The position numbers and the translations under genes were made by a program. Positions 45,908 through 60,692 of a stretch of 64,000 bases of DNA are shown here, piece after piece. The notes below the pieces were generated by a model. The model did no database searches and was not told the origin of the DNA. It saw only the letters and a program-made list of their open reading frames with translations. Within the stretch, counting starts at the first letter, position 1, and each line of letters opens with the position of its first letter. This stretch comes from Balamuthia mandrillaris (lineage: Eukaryota; Discosea; Longamoebia; Balamuthiidae): NCBI GenBank assembly GCA_031835245.1, contig JAVKOQ010000222.1, positions 1 to 64,000 on the forward strand, written 5' to 3'.

Positions 45908-47135
45908 TTAGTGTTTTTGTCTTCGCTGCTCTTTCTCCTTCTTTACTTCTTCCCTTCTTCTCAGTGTGCTCGCTGGCTTCCCTCTCTTCTCTTCTCTCTT
46001 CTCTCTTCTCTCTCTTCTCTCTCTTCTCTCTCTTCTCTCTCGCTCTCTCTCGCTCTCTCTTCTCTTCCTTCTCTCTCATGATTCGCTCACTCTCTTTCTT
46101 TCTTTCTTTCTTTCACTTCTGCGAACAGCGAAAACAGGATTACGAGAACGAGAAGAAATAGAAAAACGTTTGTTCGGGCATACAAGTGGTACCACTCCCT
46201 ACCACTATCACGAGACTCCTCTCTCCCTGCTTCAACGGATACACCAACACCAACACCAACAATGGCGGCCACTTTCTGAGGCTGCAGAAGATGAAGAAGA
46301 ATCAGATGAAGGACACTACGTAGATGATGATATTACAAGATTGGCAGCATACTCCTCTGATGAAGATGCGGAAAGCGAAGAAGACGACAAAGAGCGAGAA
46401 GACAGAGAGGTTGAAGAAAGATGGCGTTCTCTTCTTGCAGAACCGCCCGCGTTCTTACGAACAGCGGAAGAAGAGATTGCACAACAACACGAAGAAGGAG
46501 CATTAAGACTCTTTCTTCGACGACCTGACGACATCTCCACATCATTTCCATCTGTCACACAAACACCACTTGATCAACTGAACGAAGAGGAGCGATACAT
46601 CCTCGAGCATTACAATGAATGCAGCAGCAGCGGTAGTAGCTGCAGCAACAGCGAAGACGAAGATGATGAAAGCAGCGAAGAAGATGAAGAGGAAGAAGAG
46701 CGAATTCCACTATCATCACTACCCCCTCCTTTCATGAGAGAACGTTCGGAAGAAAGCTTAAGTCATGAAAGGCGAAGGAGGACAAGTCAACCGTTTTCAG
46801 AAGAGGAACATAACGATTCCTCTCCGTTTCATGATCATTTATACTTTGGATTTCGTGAGGGAGTGGATCGAGATGTGGAAGTTATTTCTTCTGAAGAAGA
46901 AAATCATGACGAAGACGAAAAGGAGGAAGATAGAGGAGACGATGGTGTGGTTAACGATGACGACGTAGAAGGACACCTCAAAGAGGATCTTATTTATTGT
47001 CACGCAAGTGATGATGAAGAAGAAACACCGTCTTCCTCACCAACAAACAAACAAGAACTACTCGCTTCTTCTTCAACGTATCGGAGTAGAAACCATAGCA
47101 AACATATCTCCTTTGCTGATGAAGAAGAGAACTGA
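45621..47135 (+). CDS. Acidic low-complexity protein with conserved-looking N-terminus
   Basis: Predicted 402 residues from exons 45621-45822 and 46129-47135. The first about 90 residues are ordered and basic (LPTYVKRIVIPKRRSQAEID, then HKTKKARQAGGFTLHRNPLHG, then LREREEIEKRLFGHTSG). The rest is dominated by Glu/Asp/Ser tracts (DEDDESSEEDEEEEE). No known domain, signal peptide or membrane helix. Composition suggests a nuclear or chromatin-associated factor or histone-binding acidic protein; this is speculation. The intron opens with a pure (CT)n tract. Confidence 0.75.
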
Positions 47136-47198
47136 GCAACCTACTCTCTTTTTTACTTTTGAAAGAAAGAAGAAAAAATAATTTATTGTGATGCCGTT

Positions 47199-48862
47199 TT
47201 ACTTTTGCTGTTGCTGTTGTTGTTGATAGTGCGACCTCCAATGAAGACAAGGCCCCTCTCCAGGAGGAGCACAAGGTTGTGTCAACCACGCGGTCTTCTC
47301 GATGTTGCCGAGGTACCAACTGCCAGCCAACTCTTCGTTGTACTTCTTCATCTCTCTCTTCTCTGGGGCGTCGTGTACCCATTCGTGTTGGGCGTTGAAC
47401 GCCAGAGCAGTCTCGGTTATCTGTTTTTATTAAAGTTCAAGTTAACTCCAAAGATATCAAGAAGGGAGAAAGGTTGAAAACGAGGAAAGAAAAGAAGGAC
47501 AAAGGAACTTACATCCACAGTAGCCTTCTTTTCGAGGGTAGCTCGATGCAGCAACCAGTTGGTATATCCCTGGGCTCCCATCACGAAAGGCGGCAGCCCA
47601 AAGTCCCACTCCCGGAGCTGCTTGTCCTTGCTGCGATGCTGCTTGTGTCCGATGTCCCTCCAAAAGTTCTTGGTAAAGACAAAGTAATCCACCTGCCAGG
47701 CGCTCCCCACGATGCTATTGGGGGAGAGAGCATCGGTCAACAACCGAGCTGTCCACTCTTGATTGAACTGGTAGGTATCCAAGTGCTCGTTGAAGAGCGG
47801 CTTGTCCAGTGAGACCTTGTGCGTTTTGCCCACCAGGAGAACGTCTTGCCAGTCCTTGTCTTTGGGATGGTTGACAGCGGGAGTGGAGGTGGAAGAATCT
47901 TTGGTGGGAGCTTCGGTGGGAGTGGAGGAGAGGAAGATGGCGTGGCGGCGTTTGCCGTTGACGACGTGGAGTGTGTCCATGAGGGACTGAGTATGCACTA
48001 TGTCAGCGTTGGAGAACATGAGCCATGGACTCGATGTCATCTTGTTCGCTCTGATGCACCAAAGACATAGATGTGTGAGGTAAGTGAGCCAAGTGGAAGA
48101 AATGGATGCTTACCGAGAGAAGATGTCGTTGACATAAGGCATACGGTATTGATTCCGTTGGACTTCAGGTACATAATAAATCTTCTTCTCAAACTCCTTT
48201 TCTAGTTCCTCAACAAGGACGGATGCCCCAAAGTCGTCACCGAAGACGATAACATCGGGTTGCGGTACAAGTTTAAGCCAGCTGGACAGGGCGTTCTTCT
48301 GTCTTTGATCTGCCAGAGAAGGCGTTGCGTTAAGGGGGTTATTTCAAGAAACAAGAAAAGGGGAGGGACTACAAAAGGTGAAGAGGAGAGGAGAGAATAC
48401 ACTAGAACGGAGAAACAGAGGAGTGGAGGGACATACATTCTGCGCTTCCTTTATCGGCTGGCTTTAGCGTTGTGAAGATGGTGAGTAGAGGAGGGTCCTC
48501 AGTTTCGATGGGAGGGGCAATACTAAGCGGTGTGCCTTTTGCTTTCTTTTTTAGCTCCCGCTCTGCCTCCTCGATCTGCTCAGGTGTCGGTGGTTTGGCT
48601 AGTCCAAAGTTCGTTGCTGCTTGTTGTTGACGCTGAGTTTTTTGTATTTTAAAAGGAGAACCTAAGTCGGTTTCAAACAGAAGGATAACTGAAACAACAA
48701 CTATTATGTGTTGAGAGTGTGACATACGTCGTCGCTCCATCCTACAGCGTGCTCACCGTTAGCAGTGTGGATGTGGCCTTGCTCGAGGTTCAAAGGGCGT
48801 TTGCTGTCAGCCACGCAGAGAAAACCAAAGACCATGACGGCGAGTGCCAAAGAGAGCTTCAT
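47199..48862 (-). CDS. Secretory-pathway glycosyltransferase-like protein
   Basis: Predicted 428 residues from minus-strand exons 48862-48757, 48661-48437, 48309-48114, 48050-47513, 47420-47199. A signal peptide (MKLSLALAVMVFGFLCVADS) leads to a GT-A-like domain: LLTIFTTLKPAD, NALSSWLKLVPQPDVIVFGDD, YYVPEVQRNQYRMPYVNDIF, WLMFSNADIV (the NADI motif replaces DxD), VGSAWQVDYFVFTKNFWRDI, FVMGAQGYTNWLLHRA and ITETALAFNAQHEW. This order matches a family of putative sugar transferases found in plants, fungi, protists and bacteria. Acceptor and donor are unknown. A Gln run ends the protein, and a Thr/Ser/Lys-rich insert follows the NADI strand. GTCGAC lies 118 bases upstream. Confidence 0.85.
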
Positions 48863-49429
48863 GTCTTTTCTTCGCAGGGAACCACTCTATACAAGAACGC
48901 TGATGGTGGCAAACGTGCGGCCGTCGTTTCGTCGGTCGTTCTTCACCTTCTGCTCTGTATGGCAAAGGGACACTTTCCTGTCGACACACAGAAGATGATG
49001 TGGCCCAATCCTTTTTCAAAAACAACTAATGATTATCGGTATGATAGTCCATTGGCTGCAACAGCGTATTCAAACGGTTTAGATCAAACGCTCCACATCC
49101 ATTGGCCGATCGAACCAAAATCCCGATTAATGGGCCATTAAAACACGAGCTCTATTGCGCTGGCTTGGGTTTCGTGGGGCGAGAGAGAGGGAAAGTGGAA
49201 AAAGAAAAAGTAGTGGCTTGCTTTTTTCACACTTTTCCAAAAGGTTCGTTGGGGGAGAAGCGGAGGAAAAAGAGACCTCTCTCAGCTGGCAGTGCCTGCC
49301 TGCAAACTGCCCTCTCGAAACAGCGGAGGTGTTTGGCTTTCTTTCAACCGAGCGGCGGGCTAAGCCGAAATAGAACGTACGTTGTTGTGTTTTGATGTTC
49401 CATGCTTCTGCTTCCACGGAGAAAGCTTG

Positions 49430-49471
<42 letters not shown>

Positions 49472-49764
49472 CTTTTCGTCCTTTTGTTTTCTTTTCGTAG
49501 CTTTTTCGTTGTATAATTTTGCCTTTTTTTTTAATTGTTATTTTTTTACTTTTTTTTTGTCGCGAACTTGCTTCACTGGGGGGAGAAGCCTCTTCTTGTT
49601 CTCTCTCACCCTTTCTCCCTCTCATCCTCTTTCTCTTCTTTCTTCTGCTTCCTCTTTGCCTTCCACTTCTTTTTTATTTAAAGCGAACCTCTTTTCGCAT
49701 CGTCCTCACGTTAACACAACAACCACCGCTACTTTTTTTTCGATTTGGCTTGGAAAAGCAGGAC
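48863..49764. promoter_or_regulatory. Divergent intergenic region before the P4-ATPase
   Basis: Contains GTCGAC at 48980-48985 upstream of the glycosyltransferase, then a (CT)n tract near 49434-49468 and T-rich sequence leading to the P4-ATPase start. An acceptor-like TTGGAAAAGCAG directly precedes the ATG, so a 5' UTR intron ending at 49761 is possible. Confidence 0.45.
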
Positions 49765-51285
49765 ATGGAAATGGAGAACGTGAGGCACTCCGTCACCAAG
49801 GGCATACAGAACATCAAGCCCATCAAGAAGATCAAGAAGAGGGCGGACCGCCGCAAGCACAAGGAGGGCAGCCGCAAGGACTACCCGGTCATCCGCCTCA
49901 ATGACTACGAGAGCAACTCTGCCAAAGAGAACAACTTTCCGAGCAACAGCTACACCACCTCCAAGTACACCCTTTGGAGCTTTCCCTTCAAGGTCCTCTG
50001 GGAGCAGCTGCGCAAGGCCACCACCTTCTACTTCACCATGATCGTCATCATCACGCTCATACCACAGATCTCGCCGCTCACGCCGTACACGAGCGTCTCT
50101 GGACTTGTTTTTATCATTCTTGTGGCTGCCATTCGTGAGGCTTATGAAGACTTTGTAAGAACTCTCTTGCTCGCTTTCTTGCTCTTTCTCTCTTAACTCT
50201 CTCTCGCGCTCTCTCTTAAACTTTCTTTGATTATGTTCATGTTCTCTCCTCTATTTGTTTTATCTTTCTGTTGACACCGTGACTTCAAGCTGCGACACAA
50301 AGCAGATCGACAGGTGAACAAGCGGCGCTACACACTCGTTGAACCACATGGAAACGGCGAGCGGGTAGTAACACGCAGGTATAAATCGCTCTCTTTGTTT
50401 GGTTCTGTATTGCCTCCCTGCCTGATCCTCATTCTTTTGTTTGGATGGGCAGTTGTTGGTTAAAGGTGGGAGAGTTGGTCTATGTCTCGTGTGACGAACC
50501 ATTTCCAGCTGATTTAGTGCTCCTCGCCTCTGGCAATGACGACGGGATTGGCTACATCGAGACAGCTCAGTTGGATGGGTATTTTTCCTCTGCTTCTTGC
50601 TGCTGTTTTGCTTATTTCTCAAACAAAATACAAAAAAAAACATAAACAAAAACAAAACAAACGGGATAGTGAAACAAACTTAAAGATGCGGAAAGCTCCG
50701 CAAGTCACCCAAAACATGAGTATGGCTCAACTGGCAGACCTATCAGGAGAGCTCAAATGCGAGGTGCCTCATCACATCCTTTACAGCTTCAAAGGCACGC
50801 TCACAATAGACCCCGAGCCTGACGCCCAGTTGAGCACCACAACGGCCATCGCATTGGACACGAACCAACTTCTCCTTCGTGTATGTTTTCTCGTTTCTCT
50901 TTTTCTCCCTTTTCCATAATTTCACATCATGTCTCATCCTTCTCCTATTTTGACTTTGAAAACATGGAAACAGGGTGCCAACCTCCGAAACACACCCTGG
51001 GTTGTTGGAGTTGTAGCCTATGCGGGACCAGAAACAAAACTCTCTTTGAACCAGAAGAAACCACCATCAAAGGTCTTCACTTTTTCTTATTCATTTGTTC
51101 TCTCTCTGTTCATTATTTTATTAACAATCCATTTTCATTTATTTATAGATGTCAACGTTAGACAAACGGTTAAACAACTATGTGTTCATTTTGTTGGCGC
51201 TGAACTTGTCTTTGTGCACGACGATGGCCGTTTTAGCCGGTTTCTTTGAGTCTAGGTACAGAAGCAAAGACATGTACTTGATGGT

Positions 51286-51327
<42 letters not shown>

Positions 51328-54300
51328 CGTTCGTTCATCTATTTTAAAACAATTAGGAAGATCCAGACGGCCCTTCAATGGTCGCTCTCAAAACGTTTTT
51401 CTCTTACTTTGCCCTTCTAAGTTATCTCATACCATTGTCTTTGGTTGTGTCTCTTGAAATCGTCAAAGTACGTTCTCATTGAGCCTCATTTTTCATGTAA
51501 AAAATTATATAAACTAACTAAAGCAATACATATAATTTCATTTTGAAGGTGTTTCAAGCTCGGTACATGGAATGGGATGATAAGATGGCCATTAGTGCAA
51601 AGAAACGAATGACAGTGAAGACTTCCAACCTGAACGACGAGTTGGGACTCGTTAAATACATATTCAGCGATAAGACGGGCACTCTTACCGAGAACCAAAT
51701 GGACTTCCTCAAGTGTTCCGTCAATGGAGTTATTTATGATCGTGCGTCTGCCGGTGGCTTGCAAAGTCTTGTCGTTAGTATCCTTTTCTTTTGTTTTTCT
51801 GGTTTTTTGTAAGCTTTTTTCTGTCTAACTGAAATATTATTTACTTTTCCATCTGCTTCAAAACAGGCTATGAGAACCGAAGAAGCTGACAACATCATGA
51901 ACTTTTTGGTCAGCATGGCCATTACGCACAGCGCGGTTACTGACATTGACAAAAAAACTGGCGGTACGCTCTCTCTCTCTCTCTCTCTCTCTCTTGTGTG
52001 TTCTAAACCAAAGGCACAAATGTCAATATTCCTATTTTTCAGCCCTTTTATACAAAGCGAGTTCTCCTGATGAAGAGGCGCTCTGCAAAGGTGCGACGGC
52101 TAATGGCGTGACATTCTTGTCACGCAAGAGCAATCAAACCATTGTGGATATTGATGGTACCTTATTCTTGAATTTGCTTCTCTCTTCCTCTCTAATAATG
52201 AACCAAAATATCTTCAATTGCATTCTCTAAACAAAAGGCGAGAAAGTTACATATGAAATATTGACAATGATGGAGTTTACTTCTGACAGGCGACGAATGT
52301 CTGTAATTGTTAGATTTCCAGATGGTACGCGAATCATAAACTTTATCCTTACTCATTTCTCTTATTTTGCGCAACTCAAATAACACCAAAAAATTTGTAC
52401 ATTAGGAGCGATCAAATTGCTAAGTAAAGGTGCTGATTCGGTGATGTACGAACGCTTAGCTTCTGGCGACGATGAACTGAAAAAAAGAACCATGGAGGCC
52501 CTGGATCAGTTTTCCAGTTGCGTATCTTTTCCTTTATTATTATTATTTTTTTTTTTGCTTACCGTTTTCATCTTATCTCTCTATCTCAATTTTAGTGGAA
52601 GGCTTAAGAACGCTAGTCTATGCCGAAAAGGAATTAACAGAAGAAGAGTACGAGGCTTTTGCGGAGGAATATCATGAAGCTGAAACTCTCATCCAAGGAC
52701 GGGAAGAGGCGGTAATGCTTTATTTATTTTTTTAATACGGGTTTTTCAAGTTGATTTTAACAAACCCATTCAGGTGGACGCTGTCTGCGATAAAATAGAG
52801 AGAGATTTGCAAATTGTTGGTTGTTCTGCTATCGAAGACAAGCTACAACATGGCGTTCCCGAAGCTATTCACTATCTCTTGGAAGTACTGAGCCCTACTT
52901 CATTTTCAATCATTATTTTCCGAAGTTGTTAATTCACCTCTCTCTCTCTCTCTCTCTCTCTCAGGCAAATATCCGCGTTTGGGTTATTACTGGGGATAAA
53001 GTACAAATCTCTCTCCCTCTCATGTATCCATTTCACTCACCTTTTTTATTGCTCTTCATCTTACAATTCATACATCTAACAGCAAGCCACTGCTATCAAC
53101 ATTGGTTATTCTTCTCGTTTGTTGACGCGAGACATGCATTTGATTAAGATCAATGCAGAAAGCGCAGAACAATTCATAGAACAGCTCAACGAGGCTGCTG
53201 CTCTCAATAATATTGCTTCCAGCTATCAGACGGAAGGAGGCAACTCTTCTACGCCACCCAAATTGGCGTGTGTCATCGATGGAACTTCTCTAAAGTTTGC
53301 CTTGCGAGACTATCCGGATGAGTTTTACAATTTTATCACCACTTGTGCTTCTGGTACGGTTTTTTGGTTCTTGCTTTTATTCTCCATCTGTTCTTGTATT
53401 TTTTCTCGCTCACCCCCTCCGACTTTGATATGTTTTACTTGTTATACATATAGTTGTTTGCTGTCGTGTGACTCCATTGCAAAAAGCGAAAGTTGTTAAG
53501 TTGATCAAAGAGAAGAGTAAAAGTGTATGTCTGTCTATCGGCGATGGCGCCAACGACGTCAGCATGATCCAAGAAGCCAATATCGGTGTTGGGTATGACT
53601 TCGAACCCTGCTCTCCTCCCATTCTCTTTCATTTCTATTCTCTTCTCACTTCTTGCGTTTTGTGTTTTAGTATTTATGGCAAAGAAGGAAACCAAGCAGC
53701 TCGTGCAAGCGACTTTGCCCTCCGTCAGTTCAGACATTTGACTCGTCTTGTTTGTGTTCATGGTTTGTGCCTTTTCTTTGCTTTCTTCCATTCCCTCTTC
53801 TTCTGTCATCTAATTTACATTTGCAAAGGTCGGTACTCTCTTTTGCGTAATGCTTTGTTGGTTCACTACTCGTTCTACAAGAACGCTGCCACTTTTCTGG
53901 TACTCATCTGGTTCGGCTTCTTCAGCGGTTTCTCTGCTCAGGTTTTGTATCTTTTTGCCTTGTTCTTGTTTCTTTCTTTGACTCTTTTGAAGTCGTTTTC
54001 GTCCTATTTTTCTCATTTCTCATTTTGTGCAGACCTTGTACGATGACTGGATTATGACTTTCTTTAACATTACTATCACGTACGTTTTCATTGCTGTCTG
54101 TCTATCTTTCGGTTTTCTTCAAAGCAATCTATCTTATCATTCTTGAAACAGGTCGCTTCCTCCTTTGGTGATTGGTGTTTATGAAATCGACATCAAAGAC
54201 ACAATTATAGAACAAGTACCCTATCTCTTTCTTTGTATCCGTTGCTTTCTTTCCTTCTTGTGCAATCTTCTCATTGTTTTCTTCTTTGATAGTATCCACA

Positions 54301-54553
54301 AGCGTATCGACGAACACAAAAAGGAAACATCTTCACTCTCTCTACTTTGGGTTTATGGCTTTTATCAGCTCTATATCATAGTATTGGTTAGTTGCTCTTC
54401 TCTCTTTGTTTAAGTTTAAACTAACTTTATCCATCAAACAGTGTTTTTCTTTGGCACTTATTTGGTAGTTGGTGATGGTCTCATTAATAGTCACGGCCAA
54501 ACTTCTGGTTTGTTCCTTATGGGAAATGTTATCCTTGCTTTGGCGTATGTTTT

Positions 54554-54596
<43 letters not shown>

Positions 54597-55357
54597 CTCC
54601 TCCCCTTTTATTTTGTTTCTGATGTCTCTTGTTTTCGCTCTTACCTTCCTAAAAACTCTGCAGTATCCTCGTCATATTCTTTAAACTAGTCCTCATCACA
54701 AAGTACGTTTCTTCTCTTTCTCTTTGTTTTTGCTTACCACTTATCCTGTTCTATTTTTTTTCTCAGTCTGTGGAATTGGTTGACACATGTGGCGGTATGG
54801 GGCGGTCTGTTGACTTACGTTGTCACAATTACAGTTCTCAACGTTATGCTCACTGTTATTCCCAACCAATACTTTGCTTGGTGTATCCTTTTTCTTCTGT
54901 CCTTCCTCTTAGCATACATTTATTTGCATTGCATGTTTCTTTAACCCAATTATTGCTAGTCCACATGCTTGCTATTCCGAGCGTTTGGTTGTGGCTGCTT
55001 GTTGGCCCCGTGATCTGTCTTCTTCCTGACCTCGTCATAAAATAGTGCTTTTCTCCTCCCCTCTCCACTTTATTCTCGTTCCCTCTCGCTCTCCCCTCTC
55101 CACGCTTTGCTCACTTCTTTCCATCACAAAACAGCGCGCACAGAATGTATCGCCCGGATGCATGGCACATTCTGCAGGAGAACCATGCCATCAAAAAGAA
55201 GCGAAAGTCCCAAAAGACATATGGCATTTACGGCGGTTCCGATGATGACGACGACGTGTATGCAGATGGAGGAGCGCCAAGCGTTAAGAATGCTGCCGAT
55301 GTCTTTGATCCTCGCAAAGTGAATCGTTTGGATGAACCCCTGTTGCAAGATATTTAA
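49765..55357 (+). CDS. P4-type phospholipid flippase ATPase
   Basis: Aminophospholipid translocase of about 27 exons that moves lipids from the outer or lumenal to the cytosolic leaflet; P4-ATPases normally need a CDC50-type beta subunit, not seen here. Marks in order: [22 protein letters not shown] (TM1-2 entry), LDGETNLK (actuator), [15 protein letters not shown] (TM3-4, P4 PISL-type), [13 protein letters not shown] (phosphorylated Asp), [103 protein letters not shown] and [13 protein letters not shown]. The last TM segments and the cytosolic tail ([20 protein letters not shown]) are intact. The penultimate intron (54883-54959) looks U12-type. The final intron begins inside what would otherwise be an in-frame TAG. 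Several introns carry (CT)n arrays. Confidence 0.97.
54883..54959 (+). other. Candidate U12-type (minor spliceosome) intron
   Basis: The donor GTATCCTTTT matches the U12 consensus at all eight diagnostic positions. TTTCTTTAAC at 54936-54945 matches the U12 branch site with one change and lies about 15 bases before the AG acceptor. Removing it joins Trp-T to TC-CAC in frame and gives [13 protein letters not shown], fitting the TM9-TM10 loop. The competing U2 reading (GTGTAT donor, AG at 54911-54912) leaves a 32-base intron, too short to be credible. Confidence 0.7.
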
Positions 55358-55414
55358 GTATATTTCAAAGTCTTTGAGCTCCTTATTTATTTATTTATTT
55401 ACGTTTTGCTGCCG

Positions 55415-55462
<48 letters not shown>

Positions 55463-55734
55463 AAGAACGAAAGCTAGCTTCCACTCTTCGCACATCCGTT
55501 TCCGTCCTCCGGCAAATCTCTCACTTTCTCAACTCATTTCCCTTCACTGCCTGAAGCCTTTGCTTGCTCTTCGCTCTCCCTCGCACTCCGTTAGCCGGCT
55601 GAGGCTCGGAGAGTGCAACAGAGAAAAAAGACTTGCAGCCACCTGCAGCTAAGCCGGCCATCACCCAGAGGAGAAGAAAGTCAGGGTTCAGGGAAAGGTG
55701 TGGATACTATAAGCGCAGGGTACACGTGAGACTC

Positions 55735-55784
<50 letters not shown>

Positions 55785-56042
55785 AACAGGGGAGACCTCC
55801 AGCAGAGACGTAAGACCAACGAAGCCCCTTTCCTTGGGGCCAGCCGTAAGAAAGACCCGCCACACAGCGGTTCCACGTAGCGACGTAAGAAGTAAGTTCC
55901 GCTACGTAACGACGAGGCGACCTTGGAAGAGATCGTCACGTCCACGGCCTACTGTCAATCGCTGGCGGAGGCCCTAGGAAAGCAACAAAAATAAGACCAA
56001 AATATTTCTAAGCATAAAGTGTTTTTCCCACCCTGTCAAAGG
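55358..56042. other. Region between flippase and intronless ORF
   Basis: Has two (GA)n arrays (about 55419-55458 and 55738-55782) and an Arg-rich open frame around 55633-55977 that depends on the GA array. Composition changes near 55600 from T-rich to mixed and GC-richer. No domain recognised; the open frame is not called as a gene. Confidence 0.5.
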
Positions 56043-56468
56043 ATGGATTTCTTTCTCGCTGCCGGTGGAGCGTACATGCTCTACATGATCACCGCAAACA
56101 GGCACAAACGCAGGGTACAGGCACCGAACCCTCACGCACCGCTTCGTATGGGAGACACGACCGCCACTGACCTGGCCGTAAGAAAAACATACAACCCTCT
56201 GGTGAAAGGCGTCAGGCACGACGTCCGTTTCAGCAAGGAGTACCTGGAGGATTACGAACAACGCCTCAGGAACAGGGTGCGAAACCGAGAGCATCCGAAA
56301 TTCGACCACAAGATATCCAAGAGAGCAGCCAGACATCCCACGCAGACAGCGCAGTTCCTGGACGATCCAGTGGTCACGGTAATGCACCAAGAGTTCACCC
56401 AGCACCGCGTGGGCTCTCTGGTGAGGTCGAAAGGGGTCAGCGCAAAGTACGCCAACGTCAAGGTCTAG
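56043..56468 (+). CDS. Intronless ORF, membrane-anchored basic protein, possibly foreign
   Basis: 142 codons without an intron. An N-terminal hydrophobic segment (MDFFLAAGGAYMLYMI) is followed at once by a basic, His/Arg/Asn-rich domain (ANRHKRRVQAPNPHAPLR, TATDLAVRKTYNPLVKG, YLEDYEQRLRNRVRNREHPK, FLDDPVVTVMHQEFTQHR). The N-in short-anchor plan and the use of ACG, CCG and GCA codons differ from neighbouring genes, and there is no pyrimidine tract. I do not recognise a family. The layout resembles small membrane proteins of large DNA viruses of amoebae, but this is impression only. Overlaps no known gene; the F-box exon starts 98 bases downstream. Confidence 0.55.
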   Translation: MDFFLAAGGAYMLYMITANRHKRRVQAPNPHAPLRMGDTTATDLAVRKTYNPLVKGVRHDVRFSKEYLEDYEQRLRNRVRNREHPKFDHKISKRAARHPTQTAQFLDDPVVTVMHQEFTQHRVGSLVRSKGVSAKYANVKV

Positions 56469-56565
56469 GACTTCAAGGGGTGTCCGTGGCCCAAAGTTTG
56501 TCTACCACCCAAATACAATCCCTGAGAGAGAAGATGGAACGATACAGTCGGCACGCATACCTGAG

Positions 56566-59095
<2,530 letters not shown>

Positions 59096-59183
59096 TTACG
59101 CATAATTCCTTTCATTTCGGAAATTATTTGGATAATTATCGACGACCGCTCAGCAAACAAGCAAGAAAGAGAGAGGAGAGAGA

Positions 59184-59218
<35 letters not shown>

Positions 59219-59221
<3 letters not shown>

Positions 59222-60692
59222 CAGCGACCAAGTGTGTGGTGGACAGGGACGGTTTCTGTGGTGGCGGACGCGTTGCGCAATGGGTCGTGGAAGAAAGGCG
59301 CATGGATTGGAGGGTGCAGCTTCGTCGCGTGTTATCTACTTGCGTTGAGCTGGAAGTATCACAATGGTATGCTGCGCTGGTCCTCCTACTTTGTTTAGTT
59401 TTAGTGTATTGGTTTAGGCTGCTGTATGACCCGAAGTTGTTTTTCTAAAAAAAAGACCCAAAAGGTTCTGCGTTGGACCGTTTCATCAAACGTTGGCTTA
59501 CGGAAGGTGAGGGCTACAGAAACTACATACGTATTCACAAGGATTCCGCCGTTGAGCGCACCATTGAGGAAGACTTTTCAGAGGAGCCAGGCGAGCTTCC
59601 TGCTCTTCGCATCATGGAGCTTTATCAACCGCCCAACAGGCTTTTCTCATACCCATTCCCTGATTTTCTCAGGTACGGCACCCCTTCTTTTTGATACTGT
59701 TTGCTCAGCGCGCCGGTCATTTCCACAGACCTGGTCTCCTACTTGTTGATGAGATAGGTGCCGACTCTGGCAAAGTTATGGTTCGCATTCCGTCTTCATT
59801 GCCGTCCTGTCTACAATCTTCTATTTTGTATCTCTTCTTTCTTTCTGTTTCTTTCTTGTCGTTTCTTCGCTGCTTCGTTTACCTGTCTTTTTCTCCTTCT
59901 TTCAGTTCTCAGACGAACTAGGGCAATGCCACGTCCTCGAATGGTGTAGATGTGAGCGCGTAATATTGGAGCGATTCATGGGGAACGCATTAGAAGAAAG
60001 CGCCAACTCCCTCAACACCTCTCTCTATCCGCAACATCGGTTCCTTCATTTCGAAGTCATTCACAGGAAGCAAGGTTTCTATCCTGTGGGCTATCCCGGT
60101 CCGGAAGATGAATGGCCATCCATGGCTTTTTCGACCATGAGCCTTCCTGAACCGGACTTCTGCTCTGCTGAGCCACAAATCTTTGGCAAGCTGGATTGGG
60201 TTGAAGGTTCTTCTCACTCCCTCTTGCTTCTACTTTGTTCGCTCCGCTTCCTCTTCTTTCTCTTTTTTGACCCTCTTTCTCTCAGGGGAATATCTTTATA
60301 GCTTTCGTGCTTCATATCCGATGCTAAAACTGCTAATTGCTCAGCAACGAGAAGAAGAGAAGGGCAAGAGAACCATCTCGTTAGCACACATCGACGAAAC
60401 AAATTTAAACAGGGTGGCGAGATTCTACATGCTATCCTCCGCAGACTCCTCCAGCATCATTCACTACCTACGCGACGAGGTCTTGGATCAGTACTGGCGG
60501 ATCTTTCGATGGAAGAGCAAGTACATCGAGGAGGAGGAGGCAGAGGAGTACCATGACACCAGGAAACGCGTGCTAAGAAAGGCCTGGGCAAGAGCGCAAC
60601 TCAAATTTCCAGACTTTAAAATCCAACGAGTGTTGAAGTCCCGAAGCGACAACACCCTTCTCCATAACGTCGTGGAAATGTTGTTTGCATGA
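59219..60692 (+). CDS. Membrane-anchored conserved protein of unknown function
   Basis: Predicted 365 residues. Exons 59219-59366, 59456-59672, 59709-59733, 59906-60206 and 60286-60692 stay in frame throughout, including a 25-base micro-exon. One N-terminal hydrophobic segment (GGCSFVACYLLALSW) suggests a signal anchor. The rest is globular: DRFIKRWLTEGEGYRNYIRI, LYQPPNRLFSYPFPDFL, DELGQCHVLEWCRCERVILE, RKQGFYPVGYPGPEDEWPSM and a C-terminal helical domain YHDTRKRVLRKAWARAQL. No family is recognised. The GA repeat just upstream (59186-59218) touches the ATG. Confidence 0.72.

Noticed and set aside
54883-54912. A 32-base U2 intron in the P4-ATPase
   Set aside because: Frame is possible but the length is below any other intron here, and the U12 reading fits family alignment better.
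55633-55977. Arg-rich open frame containing (GA)n
   Set aside because: More than a sixth of it is the repeat, which creates open frames by itself. The rest has no recognisable motif, so I did not call it a gene.
59734-59785. Extension of the exon through LLLVDEIGADSGK (P-loop-like look)
   Set aside because: That frame cannot be reached from the preceding exon, which ends in phase 2, and the resemblance to an ATPase motif is accidental.
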